Assembly: GCA_016717855.1 (NCBI GenBank) | Contig: JADKEV010000040.1 | Coordinates: forward strand, 1 to 51,950 | Length of the DNA: 51,950 nt | From: Betaproteobacteria bacterium | GTDB taxonomy: Bacteria; Pseudomonadota; Gammaproteobacteria; Burkholderiales; Casimicrobiaceae | Reading direction: 5' to 3' | Shown here: one piece after another, positions 25,891-33,789 of the stretch | How the letters are laid out: the number at the start of each line of letters is the position of its first letter | How positions within the stretch are numbered: position 1 is the stretch's first letter | Position numbers and translations under genes: made by a program | The notes under the pieces: model-generated | Database searches by the model: none | What the model saw: the letters and a program-made list of their open reading frames with translations, nothing else | What the model was told of the DNA's origin: nothing

Positions 25891-26943
25891 TCAGTCCATC
25901 TTGATGCCGGCGGTCGTGATCACCGAGCGCCACTTGACGATGTCGGCCTGGATGCGGCGATTGAACTCCGCCGGCGAGCTGGCGATCACGATAGCGCCCT
26001 GCGCTTCGAGGCGCTCGCGCACGTCCTTCGCATTCAGTGCTTTCGCCAGTTCCGCGGACAGCCGGTTGACGATGACCTCGGGCGTGCGCGCCGGCGCCGA
26101 GATGCCGAACCAGGTCTCGGCTTCGTAACCGGGCACGCCGGACTCCGACGCCGTGGGGATGTCCGGCGCGGTGGGCAGGCGCGCCGGGCCGGTGATCGCC
26201 AGCGCGCGCAGCTTGCCCGAGGCGACCTGCGGCAACGTGGTCACCGGGTTGGCGAACATGAAGTTGATCTGGCCGCCCAGCAAATCCGTCAGCGCGGGCG
26301 CCTGGCCCTTGTACGGCACGTGCAGGAATTTCGCGCCCGACGCGAGGCTGAGCGCCTCGCCCGACAGGTGCGAAGAAACGCCAGTGCCCGCCGAGCCATA
26401 GGTCACGGTGCCGGGCTTGCTCTTCGCCATCTGCACCAGCTCGGCGAGGTTCTTGGCCGGGACCGCGGGATGCACCGCGATCAGGAACGGCGACGAGGCG
26501 AGCAGCGACACATGCGCGAAGTCGCGCCCGAAATCGTAGGGCAAGGACTTGTACAGCGTCATCGCCATCGTGTCGCCGATATTGCAGAGCAGCAGCGTGT
26601 AGCCGTCGGGCGCCGCCTTGGCGACTGCATCGGCGCCGACGGCGCCGCCCGCGCCGGCACGGTTGTCGACGATCACCGGTTGTCCCATCGCCTGCTGCAG
26701 CCCGGTCGCCACGATGCGGGCGATGGTATCGGCGGGCCCGCCGGCAGCGAACGGCACGATGATCTTGATCGGCTTGTTCGGATACGGCGCATCCGATTGC
26801 GCGGTGGCCACGGCGGCGGCGCCGGCCAGGCACAGCATGCCGGCGAGCGCCGCCAGGCAACGCCCGCGGCGGGTCCGCGCCGCGGCGGTGGCGGCGGACC
26901 CGGCGCCGGGGTTGCTGCTGCGCTGCGTGACGAGATCTTCCAT
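25891..26943 (-). CDS. Bug/TctC family receptor in the right operon
   Basis: The protein has 350 residues, longer than its relatives because of an Arg/Ala-rich N-terminal extension (about 30 residues) before the hydrophobic signal segment CLAALAGMLCLAGAAAVATAQ. The mature part begins YPNKPIKIIVPFAAGGPADTIARI, with PDGYTLLLCNIGDTMAM, LPYDFGRDFAHVSLL, GSAGTGVSSHLSGEAL and VPYKGQAPALTDLLGG. The ATG at 26943 has AAGGAG seven bases upstream; a shorter start inside the extension cannot be ruled out. Confidence 0.9.
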   Translation of the reverse strand: MEDLVTQRSSNPGAGSAATAAARTRRGRCLAALAGMLCLAGAAAVATAQSDAPYPNKPIKIIVPFAAGGPADTIARIVATGLQQAMGQPVIVDNRAGAGGAVGADAVAKAAPDGYTLLLCNIGDTMAMTLYKSLPYDFGRDFAHVSLLASSPFLIAVHPAVPAKNLAELVQMAKSKPGTVTYGSAGTGVSSHLSGEALSLASGAKFLHVPYKGQAPALTDLLGGQINFMFANPVTTLPQVASGKLRALAITGPARLPTAPDIPTASESGVPGYEAETWFGISAPARTPEVIVNRLSAELAKALNAKDVRERLEAQGAIVIASSPAEFNRRIQADIVKWRSVITTAGIKMD

Positions 26944-27015
26944 GGTCCACTCCTTCGCTATCGATTGGTGAACTGGCGCACCGGTCACGGCGGGCCAACG
27001 TGCACTTTCCCCGCG

Positions 27016-27900
27016 TCAGCCGACGCCGGCACTGCCGTTGGCCATGACGACGACGTTGCGCTCGGCGGCCAGGCAGCGGAAGCGGATGCCCGCGCCCACG
27101 CGCCAGATTTCAGTGCGCAGCGTTTCGCCGGGAAACAGCGGCGCGGAAAAACGGACCCCGAGATGCTTGAGCGCGTGCGGATCGCCCGCGCAGCAAGCCT
27201 GGACGATCGCGCGCGCCGCGACGCCGTAGCTGCACAAACCGTGCAGGATGGGACGGGGAAACCCCGCGGCCCGGGCGACGGCAGGATCGGCATGCAGCGG
27301 ATTCGGGTCCGCGCTCAACCTGAAGATCAGCGCCGCCTGCGGCAAGGTCGGCAGGTCGACGACCAGATCCGGTTCGGCGTCCGCGTCCGCGGCGGCCGCT
27401 GCGCGCGCCGGCGCCGGGCCGACAGCAGCGGATGCCGCCGCCGACTCTCCGAATCCGCCATCGCCGCGGCACATCGTCCGCTGTTCCAGCGTCGCGATGG
27501 GCAGGCTGTTTTCCGCATCGGCGATGACGCGCTCGGTGATCACCAGCGCGCCCTTGCCGCGTCCCTTGTCGATCACCGCGGTCACCTTCGCCCGGCCGAC
27601 GAGCGAGCCGGTCGCGGGCAGTGGACGGTGAAACGTGCAGTGCTGCTCGCCGTGCACCGCCTTCGTCGCATCGATGCCGGTCGCCGGATCGCTGATCCAG
27701 AATCCGGGATGGCACAACACCACCGCCATCGTTGGTAGCGCCAACAGGTTCTCTTCGTACACGAAGCGCAGGTCGGCCTCATTGCCCGGATCGCTGCCGT
27801 ACCCGAGCGCAAGGCCGTACAGGATCGTGTCGCGCGTGGAGTAGGTCTGCCGCAGTTCCGGGAACTGCCAGTTGCGCACCACGTCGACGTTGATCGCCAT
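27016..27900 (-). CDS. MaoC-like double-hotdog dehydratase (MFE-2 hydratase-2 type)
   Basis: The protein has 294 residues and consists of two hotdog domains joined by an Ala-rich linker (about 152-178). The N-terminal half (ILYGLALGYGSDP...LRFVYEENLLALPTMAVVL) matches the non-catalytic domain of peroxisomal multifunctional enzyme type 2. The C-terminal half carries the hydratase-2 motif as LSADPNPLHADP, with Asp198, Asn200 and His203; Ala replaces the usual Gly. It should hydrate 2-enoyl-CoA to (3R)-hydroxyacyl-CoA. The adjacent SDR resembles the dehydrogenase half of the same eukaryotic enzyme, so the two genes (2 bp apart) look like an unfused MFE-2. Confidence 0.9.
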   Translation of the reverse strand: MAINVDVVRNWQFPELRQTYSTRDTILYGLALGYGSDPGNEADLRFVYEENLLALPTMAVVLCHPGFWISDPATGIDATKAVHGEQHCTFHRPLPATGSLVGRAKVTAVIDKGRGKGALVITERVIADAENSLPIATLEQRTMCRGDGGFGESAAASAAVGPAPARAAAAADADAEPDLVVDLPTLPQAALIFRLSADPNPLHADPAVARAAGFPRPILHGLCSYGVAARAIVQACCAGDPHALKHLGVRFSAPLFPGETLRTEIWRVGAGIRFRCLAAERNVVVMANGSAGVG

Positions 27901-27902
27901 AG

Positions 27903-28817
27903 CTAGACCGGATCCCAGTTGAAGACATCCTGCGAGCGGTCCAGCGGGTAGAAGCTGGGGCGCAGGGCGGCGATCGCGCGGTCGGCCACCGTCTCCGGCG
28001 TCCAGCCGTCCGCGGCGTGCATCGAACGGAGCGGGCGGCTCTGGCTCATCAGGAAGATCTCGTTGGCGCGCACCGCGAAGATCTGGCCGGTGACATCCTG
28101 TGCGCGGTCGCTGGCGAGGAACACGGCCAGCGGCGCGATTTTTGCCGTCTCCATCTTCTCCAGCCGCTTGACGCGCTCCTTCTGCTCCGGCGTCTCCGCG
28201 GGAATCGAGCCTATCATCCGGCTGAACGCAAACGGGGAAATGCAATTGGAGCGCACGTTGAACTTCGCCATGTCCATCGCGATCGACTTCGACAGCGCGA
28301 CGATGCCCAGCTTGGCCGCCGAGTAGTTCGCCTGGCCCAGGTTGCCAATCAGGCCCGAGGTGGAGACGATGTGGATGTAGGAGCCCGACTGTTGCTTCCT
28401 GAAGTGCGGGGCCGCCGCGCGCGCCACGTAGAACGACCCGTTCAGGTGGACGTCGATGACGGCGCGCCACTCCTCGATTTCCATGTTGAAGAAGAAGCGA
28501 TCGCGCAGGATACCGGCGTTGTTCACGACCGCATCGACGCGGCCGAAGGCCTGGATGGCGGTCTCGACGATGCTCTGCGCCGACTCCCAGTCGGCGACGC
28601 TGGCGCTGCTGGCGACCGCCGAGCCGCCGGCGGCCGCGATCTCGTCGACGACTTTCTGCGCGAGGGACGGGTCAGTTCCGTCCCCCTTGACCGAGGTGCC
28701 GATGTCGTTGACGACGACATGCGCGCCGTCGCGCGCGAAGGCCAGCGCGAAGTCGCGCCCGATGCCGCCCCCCGCCCCGGTGACGATGACTACCTTGTCC
28801 TTGACGAATTCGCCCAT
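27903..28817 (-). CDS. SDR family 3-hydroxyacyl-CoA dehydrogenase-like oxidoreductase
   Basis: The protein has 304 residues and a classical short-chain dehydrogenase. The NAD(P) motif TGAGGGIGRDFA, the stabilising VNNAGILRD, and the catalytic Ser152-Tyr165-Lys169 (STSG, YSAAK) are all present. The insertion NDIGTSVKGDGTDPSLAQKVVDEI is characteristic of the MFE-2/17-beta-hydroxysteroid dehydrogenase 4 group. It probably oxidises the (3R)-hydroxyacyl-CoA formed by the downstream hydratase. A C-terminal extension (about 230-304) is rich in aromatic residues. The start at 28817 was chosen because the conserved fold begins directly after it. Confidence 0.92.
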   Translation of the reverse strand: MGEFVKDKVVIVTGAGGGIGRDFALAFARDGAHVVVNDIGTSVKGDGTDPSLAQKVVDEIAAAGGSAVASSASVADWESAQSIVETAIQAFGRVDAVVNNAGILRDRFFFNMEIEEWRAVIDVHLNGSFYVARAAAPHFRKQQSGSYIHIVSTSGLIGNLGQANYSAAKLGIVALSKSIAMDMAKFNVRSNCISPFAFSRMIGSIPAETPEQKERVKRLEKMETAKIAPLAVFLASDRAQDVTGQIFAVRANEIFLMSQSRPLRSMHAADGWTPETVADRAIAALRPSFYPLDRSQDVFNWDPV

Positions 28818-28848
28818 GGCTGTCTGCTCTCCTTGATTGTCGTGTCGG

Positions 28849-29664
28849 CTATGGCTTGCCCGGCGTGGATTCGCCAGTCTGGCCGCCAGCATGGAAGTGC
28901 GCCGTCGCCTGCTCTTCCACCAGATGCCAGACTTCCTCGGCCATCGGGCGCCTGGATTCCTCGAGGATGTGCCCGACCAGGCCGACCGCGCGCGCCATCA
29001 CGCCCAAGCCGCGGCAGATCTTCCAGTCGAACCCCATCTCGCAGCACAACGCGCCGATCGCCCCGGTCGCGTTCACGGGCAGGACCCTGCCGGAAAGGGC
29101 TTCCGCTTCCTTCGCGATGGCGGTGACCAGGCGCAGATACGGCCCGTCGAATCCCGTTTCCCTCGCCAGCGCATACAACCGCGGCGCCCGCGGATCGACC
29201 GGCTTGTGAAACGGATGCCCGATGCCGGGAACGATGCGCTTCGCGGCCTGGAATCTTTCGGCGGTGGCGCGAGCAAGCGGCGCCAGGTCCAGCGCGGGGT
29301 CGGGCTTGGGCATCGCTTCGTAGAGCATCTTCGCGCAGCCCTCGATGCTGCCGACGAACACGGTGCCCAGTCCGGACAAGCCCGCGGCGACCGCCGCCTG
29401 CATGGACTCGGGCGCGCCCAGGTAGGTCAGTCGCGCCACCAGCGCGCTGGGCGTGATCCCGTGCTCGACCAGCGTGACCACCATCGCGTTGAACATCCGC
29501 GACTCGTTCGGAGTGGGAATGCGCCCGGTGAGCTCGAGAAAGCCCATGTCGCCCAGGTTCAGGTGCCCCAGGATCTCGCTGGGAAAGTCGCGCCCGAACA
29601 AGGTGATGCTGGACGCATCGCTCCAGCCTATGTCGGTGCGGATCGGCTTGTTCTTCCTTGCCAT
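28849..29664 (-). CDS. citrate synthase-related / citryl-CoA lyase-like enzyme
   Basis: The protein has 271 residues, the short form of the citrate-synthase fold. Seen are GRDFPSEILGHL, GLGTVFVGSIEGCAKML, and VPGIGHPFHKPVDPR, with His150 matching the synthase His320. At the position of the synthase catalytic Asp (NVD in citryl-CoA lyases) the sequence reads LPVNATGAIGAL, so Thr200 replaces Asp. A retro-aldol cleavage of a citryl-CoA-like 3-hydroxy-3-carboxyl thioester is the family expectation, but the changed residue leaves it open. It is the first gene of the right operon, with GGGAAGGAG as ribosome site and the perfect operator palindrome 90 bases upstream. Confidence 0.85.
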   Translation of the reverse strand: MARKNKPIRTDIGWSDASSITLFGRDFPSEILGHLNLGDMGFLELTGRIPTPNESRMFNAMVVTLVEHGITPSALVARLTYLGAPESMQAAVAAGLSGLGTVFVGSIEGCAKMLYEAMPKPDPALDLAPLARATAERFQAAKRIVPGIGHPFHKPVDPRAPRLYALARETGFDGPYLRLVTAIAKEAEALSGRVLPVNATGAIGALCCEMGFDWKICRGLGVMARAVGLVGHILEESRRPMAEEVWHLVEEQATAHFHAGGQTGESTPGKP

Positions 29665-29753
29665 CGTTTCACTCCTTCCCGGAACGCCGGAGCGCACCGC
29701 TGTCGACCGCCGCCGGCCCAGGTCCGCGCTTGCCGCGCCCACTTCATGTTTTC

Positions 29754-29781
29754 ATAATGCCGAAAATGTTTTCGGCATTAT
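29754..29781. promoter_or_regulatory. IclR-type operator, perfect copy (right operon)
   Basis: A perfect inverted repeat: ATAATGCCGAAAA (29754-29766), TG, TTTTCGGCATTAT (29769-29781). It lies 90 bases before the citryl-CoA-lyase-like gene, in the 318-bp divergent region 29665-29982, which otherwise shows only the ribosome site of the lipoprotein gene. The core matches the copies at 20157 and 20299. The AT-rich arms stand out strongly against the GC-rich background. Confidence 0.8.
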
Positions 29782-29982
29782 ACAATACTCGGGCGAACAC
29801 ACAAGGGTTCCAAGGATAGGCCAAACGTCCTGCCGGCGCATCCGCTTTCCCACCCGAATTGATAGGTCCGCACCACGGCAACGGTTGCTGCCGGCCGCGC
29901 GCTCGCCATCGCGGCCGGCAACGGGGTATCCTTGCCCCTGTCGCGCGCCGTTGCGCGGAGCTATCGCCGCAAGGAGACCCGG

Positions 29983-30581
29983 ATGAAGATGCATCGTGGA
30001 CTAACGGCACTGGGCATCGCGCTCGTGCTGTCCGGTTGCGCGTTGCTGAGTCCGGACAAGAGCCGCTCGTGATCACGCCCCGGAGCGAAGTGGCAACCTC
30101 GCCGGTGGTCCGCGAGATCCTGCCCCAGCCGGCGCCGCCGGCAACGCCGCCGCCGGAATCCGCCCCATCCGTGCCCGCCTCCCCAGACACGGCAGCCGCA
30201 GCCGCCCAGCCGCGCGCGGCCGAGCCGCCCCGCCGCCGTACCGCAACTCGCGCATGCAGCGCCCGCGCGAATTGCGCCCGCCGCGCCACCCTCCCCGGCG
30301 CCGCGCCGCCGGTCGCCATCCCGGCGAACGTCCCGCCCGGCACGCTCTACGTCTGCACCGCGACGGTCAACGGACACACGCAGCAAACCGCGATCGAATA
30401 CGAGCCCCGAGTCAAGCAGCTCTGCAGCAAGCACCCCGAGATGGGCGTCTGCCAGTACGAGCGCGATGCCTGCCGCGCCAGCGGCGGGCGCGTGCACACG
30501 GCCGCCGGCGTCGAGATCACCCGGCAGACCGAAGCCGAATACGACAAGAAGGTCATGCGCGTGCGCTTTCGCGCGGGCTGA
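29983..30581 (+). CDS. putative lipoprotein of unknown function (frameshifted)
   Basis: The start has an AAGGAG ribosome site. The N-terminus MKMHRGLTALGIALVLSGC is a lipoprotein signal with the lipidation Cys19. After LLSPDK the frame slips (one base missing near 30051-30064) and continues PLVITPRSEVATSPVVREILPQP. A Pro/Ala-rich linker follows and then a Cys-containing C-terminal domain (VPPGTLYVCTATVNGHTQQTAIEYEP...LCSKHPEMGVCQYERDACRASGGRVHTAAGVEI). The linker (about 30220-30310) may hold a further pair of compensating shifts, since another frame there reads VPQLAHAAPARIAPAAPPSPAP. The C-terminal domain has four cysteines in a pattern suggesting disulfides in the periplasm. No family was recognised. 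Confidence 0.6.
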
Positions 30582-30617
30582 CCGGCGGCCCGCCGGACCA
30601 ACCAACGAGGAACCAAT

Positions 30618-30842
30618 ATGTTCAAGCTGCAAGTGCAGGATGACGACAACGACGCCCGCGTCTGGCACGACGTCAAGGGACCGGACGGAACTCTGCTCAC
30701 CTTCGACAACGAGGCCGACGCCCGCGCCAGGCTGGAGGAACTCTATCCGGTCCTGGTCAAGCTGGAGCGCTTTTCTTCGGGATCGAAACGCACGCGGGTG
30801 CTCGCGATCATCACCGACGACGACGACGGCTGGAAGCGCTAG
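30618..30842 (+). CDS. conserved small hypothetical protein (74 aa)
   Basis: This small acidic protein has a GAGGAA ribosome site and begins MFKLQVQDDDNDARVWHDV. The pattern W.DVKGPDG....F....DAR..LE.L.P..V.L.......RTRVLAI resembles small cytosolic proteins found in many Burkholderiales, often without assigned function. The codon use is that of real genes around it. It lies 36 bases behind the lipoprotein gene and may be co-transcribed with it. No membrane segment or catalytic motif is visible. Confidence 0.7.
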   Translation: MFKLQVQDDDNDARVWHDVKGPDGTLLTFDNEADARARLEELYPVLVKLERFSSGSKRTRVLAIITDDDDGWKR

Positions 30843-30935
30843 CAGCCTGTCCGCCCGGGGCCGCCGCCCGGTTCGTCCCCCGCCACCCCACCCGCGTACA
30901 ATGGGCCTTCGAGGAAGCAACCAGAAGGCGATGCG

Positions 30936-31222
30936 ATGAAAGCAGTTCAATTGGCGAAAATCAAGGGCGCGAAGCTGGGCGACGGCAAGGCGCAGCCCAG
31001 CAGTTCGGGACGCTTCGGCGAACGGATCGCGCCGACACCCACGCGGCGCGAGCAGCGCGCGGCGGAGCAGGTGCTGGGCCTGGTGCCCTTCGCGGTCAAG
31101 CTCGACGCGGAACTGGTCACCCGGTTGCATGCGTTGGCCAAGGAGCGCAAGGCGACGCTGGACGAGACCGTCGGCGAATTGCTGAAAAAGGACTGCGGGG
31201 CGGGCGCGGACCGCGTACCTGA
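30936..31222 (+). CDS. conserved hypothetical protein (3' end frameshifted)
   Basis: About 95 residues, beginning MKAVQLAKIKGAKLGDGKAQPSSSGRFG. The C-terminal part VPFAVKLDAELVTRLHALAKERKATLDETVGELLKK looks like a ribbon-helix-helix or short coiled protein interaction segment. The literal frame runs on without stop into the antisense of the neighbouring DUF1415 gene. One missing base in the G-rich stretch near 31189-31205 would give a stop at 31220-31222. This is inferred from the gene arrangement: the opposite gene also lacks its stop and both are repaired by single-base corrections. Function unknown. Confidence 0.6.
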
Positions 31223-31258
31223 GGTTCGAGCACCGCGCACGACGCTGGCCACCGACTT

Positions 31259-31847
31259 TCAACAGCCTGCCAGGCGAGCGGTCCCCTGCCCGGCCGAGCC
31301 GGCGCAGCGTCTCGATGTTCTTCTCGAAAATCCGGTCGGTGTCGGGGTACGCCGCCACCGCGCGCTCGATGCTGGCCTCGCGCAGCAAGTGCAGCGTCGG
31401 ATACGGCGAGCGGTTGGTGAAGTTGTCGATGTCGTCCGGTTCCGTGCCGGCGAACTGGTAGCGCGGGTGAAAGCTGGCGACCTGCACCTCGCCGGTCAGC
31501 CCCAACTGCTCCACCGCCGCATCGGCGACATCGAGAAAATCGTTGTAATCCAGGAAGTCGCCCAGCACCCGCGGGTGGATCAGCAGCGTCGTTTCGAACG
31601 CGTCCGCCGCGTCCGCTGCCGCCGCCGCGAGCAGGTCCAGTTCTTCCACCAGCACGTCGACCAGTTCATCCGTGGTCGCCGCGGCGGTCACCGCGTAGCG
31701 GATGCGCCCGCCGGTATGCACGCCGCGCGCGAACGGGCACAAGTCGAGGCCGATCACCGCCTTCTCCACCCAGCGCACGGTCGCCGCGATGACCGCCGCG
31801 CTGTCGACCGGCGGCAGGTCCGGCGCTTGCGGTGCCGTGGCATTCAT
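31259..31847 (-). CDS. DUF1415 domain-containing protein (one frameshift near the C-terminus)
   Basis: About 195 residues. The family signature is clear: RWVEKAVIGLDLCPFARGVHTGGRIRY, ETTLLIHPRVLGDFLDYNDFLDVAD, VASFHPRYQFAGTEPDDIDNFTNRSPYPTLHLLRE and DTDRIFEKNIETLRRLG. Only the last residues are affected by an extra C in the run 31283-31286 (plus strand), after which the stop at 31259-31261 comes into frame. DUF1415 proteins are widespread in proteobacteria and have no established reaction; conserved Cys and His residues hint at a metal site. The start lies 13 bases behind the stop of nothing else on this strand, so it is probably monocistronic or the first gene before the dienelactone-hydrolase-like gene. 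Confidence 0.9.
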
Positions 31848-31860
31848 CCCGGGTGCGCTC

Positions 31861-32802
31861 TCACGCGTCCTTCAGGAACCTGGCAAACCACCCCAGCGAT
31901 TCTTCCCACGCCGCCTGCGCGGAACCGGCGCTGAACGTGTCTCCGGTGTCGTTGTAGAACGCATGATCGACATCGGGGTACACGATCTTGCGGAACACCT
32001 TGGCCTTCTCGCGCATCGCGGCCTCGATCGCCGGAATGTTGGCATTGATGCGCTCATCGCGTCCGGCATAGATGGCCAGCACCGCCGCGTTGATCTTCGG
32101 CACGTCGGGCGCCGCGACCGGCAGGCCGTAGAACGGGATCGCCGCCTTCAACTCGGGGGTCGCCGCGGCCACTCGCCAGGTCACGCCGGCGCCGAACGAG
32201 AAGCCGACCATCCCGGCGCGGTCGCCCTTCGCGAACGGTTGGGACTTTGCCCATGCCAGCGCGCCCTGGAAGTCCTGCACGTGGCGCGCTATCGGCGGCT
32301 TGCCGAGCAGTGCGGAGACCGCGTCGGGGCCGTGCTGGTTGGTGCCGCCCTCGCGCGAGAGCAGATCGACCGCGAAGCCCACGTACCCGGCCTTGGCCAG
32401 CCGCCGGGTGACGTCCTCGATGTGGCGGGTCAGGCCGCGACTCTCGTGGCACACCAGGACAATCGGAAACGTGCCCGCCTTCAGCGGCCGCGCGATGTAG
32501 CCCATCAGCTGCGCGTCGCTGCCCGGAAACTGGAGGTTGGCGGTGAGGATTTCGGGATCGTTGTACTTCACGCTCATCGCGGACCTGGGTCCGGCCGGGC
32601 GAGCGGGAGGAGCGGCCGGCGGCGCGGACGGAGCGGCCGGGGCAGGTGCGGCAGGCGCAGTCTGCGCGTCGACCAGCCGCGAGCCAAGCGCGGCGCCGGT
32701 CAGGCCGGCGAACAGCCGCAGCGCTTTCCGGCGCGACGGGCTGCCCTCCGTGGAGTACTCGGCGGCCTCATCGGCCCGGTGCCGCTGCAATTCGTTCTTC
32801 AT
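31861..32802 (-). CDS. dienelactone hydrolase family protein, Tat-type signal
   Basis: The protein has 313 residues. An RR-containing leader (SPSRRKALRLFAGLTGAALGSRLVDAQ) suggests export by the Tat pathway, followed by a Pro/Ala-rich linker (48-72). The hydrolase domain contains VLVCHESRGLTRHIEDVTRRLAKAGY, the nucleophile elbow GFSFGAG with Ser202 in place of the Cys of true dienelactone hydrolase, an Asp in YAGRDERIN, and His in PDVDHAFYND. A serine esterase activity in the periplasm is therefore likely, with unknown substrate. The start at 32802 has a CGAGGAAA ribosome site. Confidence 0.88.
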   Translation of the reverse strand: MKNELQRHRADEAAEYSTEGSPSRRKALRLFAGLTGAALGSRLVDAQTAPAAPAPAAPSAPPAAPPARPAGPRSAMSVKYNDPEILTANLQFPGSDAQLMGYIARPLKAGTFPIVLVCHESRGLTRHIEDVTRRLAKAGYVGFAVDLLSREGGTNQHGPDAVSALLGKPPIARHVQDFQGALAWAKSQPFAKGDRAGMVGFSFGAGVTWRVAAATPELKAAIPFYGLPVAAPDVPKINAAVLAIYAGRDERINANIPAIEAAMREKAKVFRKIVYPDVDHAFYNDTGDTFSAGSAQAAWEESLGWFARFLKDA

Positions 32803-32979
32803 CCATTTCCTCGTTTTCGTGATCGGGGGGTGCACAAACCAGTCGACAGCGTCCCGGCGCGGGTGTTCCCACGGCGGAGACCGTACCCGGATCATAAAGG
32901 GAATCACCGCGGCGCGATGGCGGCGCCCGCCGCCGGCTGTGGCACACTCTGTTCCCCCGTCCCCTCCCGCGGACCCGCC

Positions 32980-33732
32980 ATGATCTCGCCCTTCGCACGC
33001 TACGGTTTGCTGCTTGCCATCGCGTGCGCCGTCGCAGTGGCGATTTCCGGCCCCGGGTACCGTCTGGGTTGGTGGCCGCTGCCGGTGGCGTTCGGCATGC
33101 TGCGCTGGGCAACCTACGCGGCGATCGTCGCGGTGCTGGCCGGCGCCGCCGGCGCGGTGCTCGCGCGCCCCGGCGGCACGCGCCGCGGTTTTGTCCACGC
33201 GCTGGCCGCGATCACGATCGGCGCGGCGGCGATGGCCGGCCCGTTGACCCTGATGTGGCGTGGCAAGCAGGTGCCGCCGATACACGACATCAGCACCGAC
33301 ACGGACAATCCGCCGCCATTCTTCGCGGTGCTGCTGTTGCGCGCGGGCGCGGCGAACCCGGCCACGTATGGCGGTCCCGACATCGCCGCACAGCAGAAGA
33401 AGGCGTACCCGCAAGTGGCGCCGTTGCTGCTTGCCGCGTCTCCCAAGGAGGCCGCCGAGCGCGCGCGCGCCGTCGCCTACGACATGGGCTGGACCGTCAT
33501 CGCCGCCGACCGCGACGAAGGACGGATCGAGGCCACCGCCACGACGCCGTTCTTCGGCTTCAAGGACGACGTGGTGATCCGCGTCGCCCCCGCCCCGCAG
33601 GGCAGCCGCGTCGACGTCCGCTCCGTGTCCCGGATCGGCAAGAGCGACCTCGGCACCAATGCCCGGCGCATCGAGAGCTTCCTCGAACGGCTGGGCGGGG
33701 GTTCAGGGACAGGGCGCCGGCCGCCGGCGTGA
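32980..33732 (+). CDS. DUF1499 domain-containing membrane protein
   Basis: The protein has 250 residues. Three hydrophobic segments lie in the first 90 residues (about 8-26, 40-62 and 70-88). They are followed by the DUF1499 domain, recognisable from PPIHDISTDTDNPPPF, AYPQVAPLLL, WTVIAADRDEGRIEATATTPFFGFKDDVVIRV and RSVSRIGKSDLGTNARRIESF. The soluble domain probably faces the periplasm. Its function is unknown. The gene is divergent from the dienelactone-hydrolase-like gene, with 177 bp between the starts. Confidence 0.88.
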   Translation: MISPFARYGLLLAIACAVAVAISGPGYRLGWWPLPVAFGMLRWATYAAIVAVLAGAAGAVLARPGGTRRGFVHALAAITIGAAAMAGPLTLMWRGKQVPPIHDISTDTDNPPPFFAVLLLRAGAANPATYGGPDIAAQQKKAYPQVAPLLLAASPKEAAERARAVAYDMGWTVIAADRDEGRIEATATTPFFGFKDDVVIRVAPAPQGSRVDVRSVSRIGKSDLGTNARRIESFLERLGGGSGTGRRPPA

Positions 33733-33789
33733 ATGCCGGCCATGGTGCAATAATGCGCCTTCCCGTTCGCCCACCTTCCGAAAGACATC

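Noticed and set aside
29961..31847. 628-codon frame that continues beyond the DUF1415 domain
   Set aside because: Only the first third has protein-family similarity; the rest is antisense of three plus-strand genes and is produced by one extra base near 31284.
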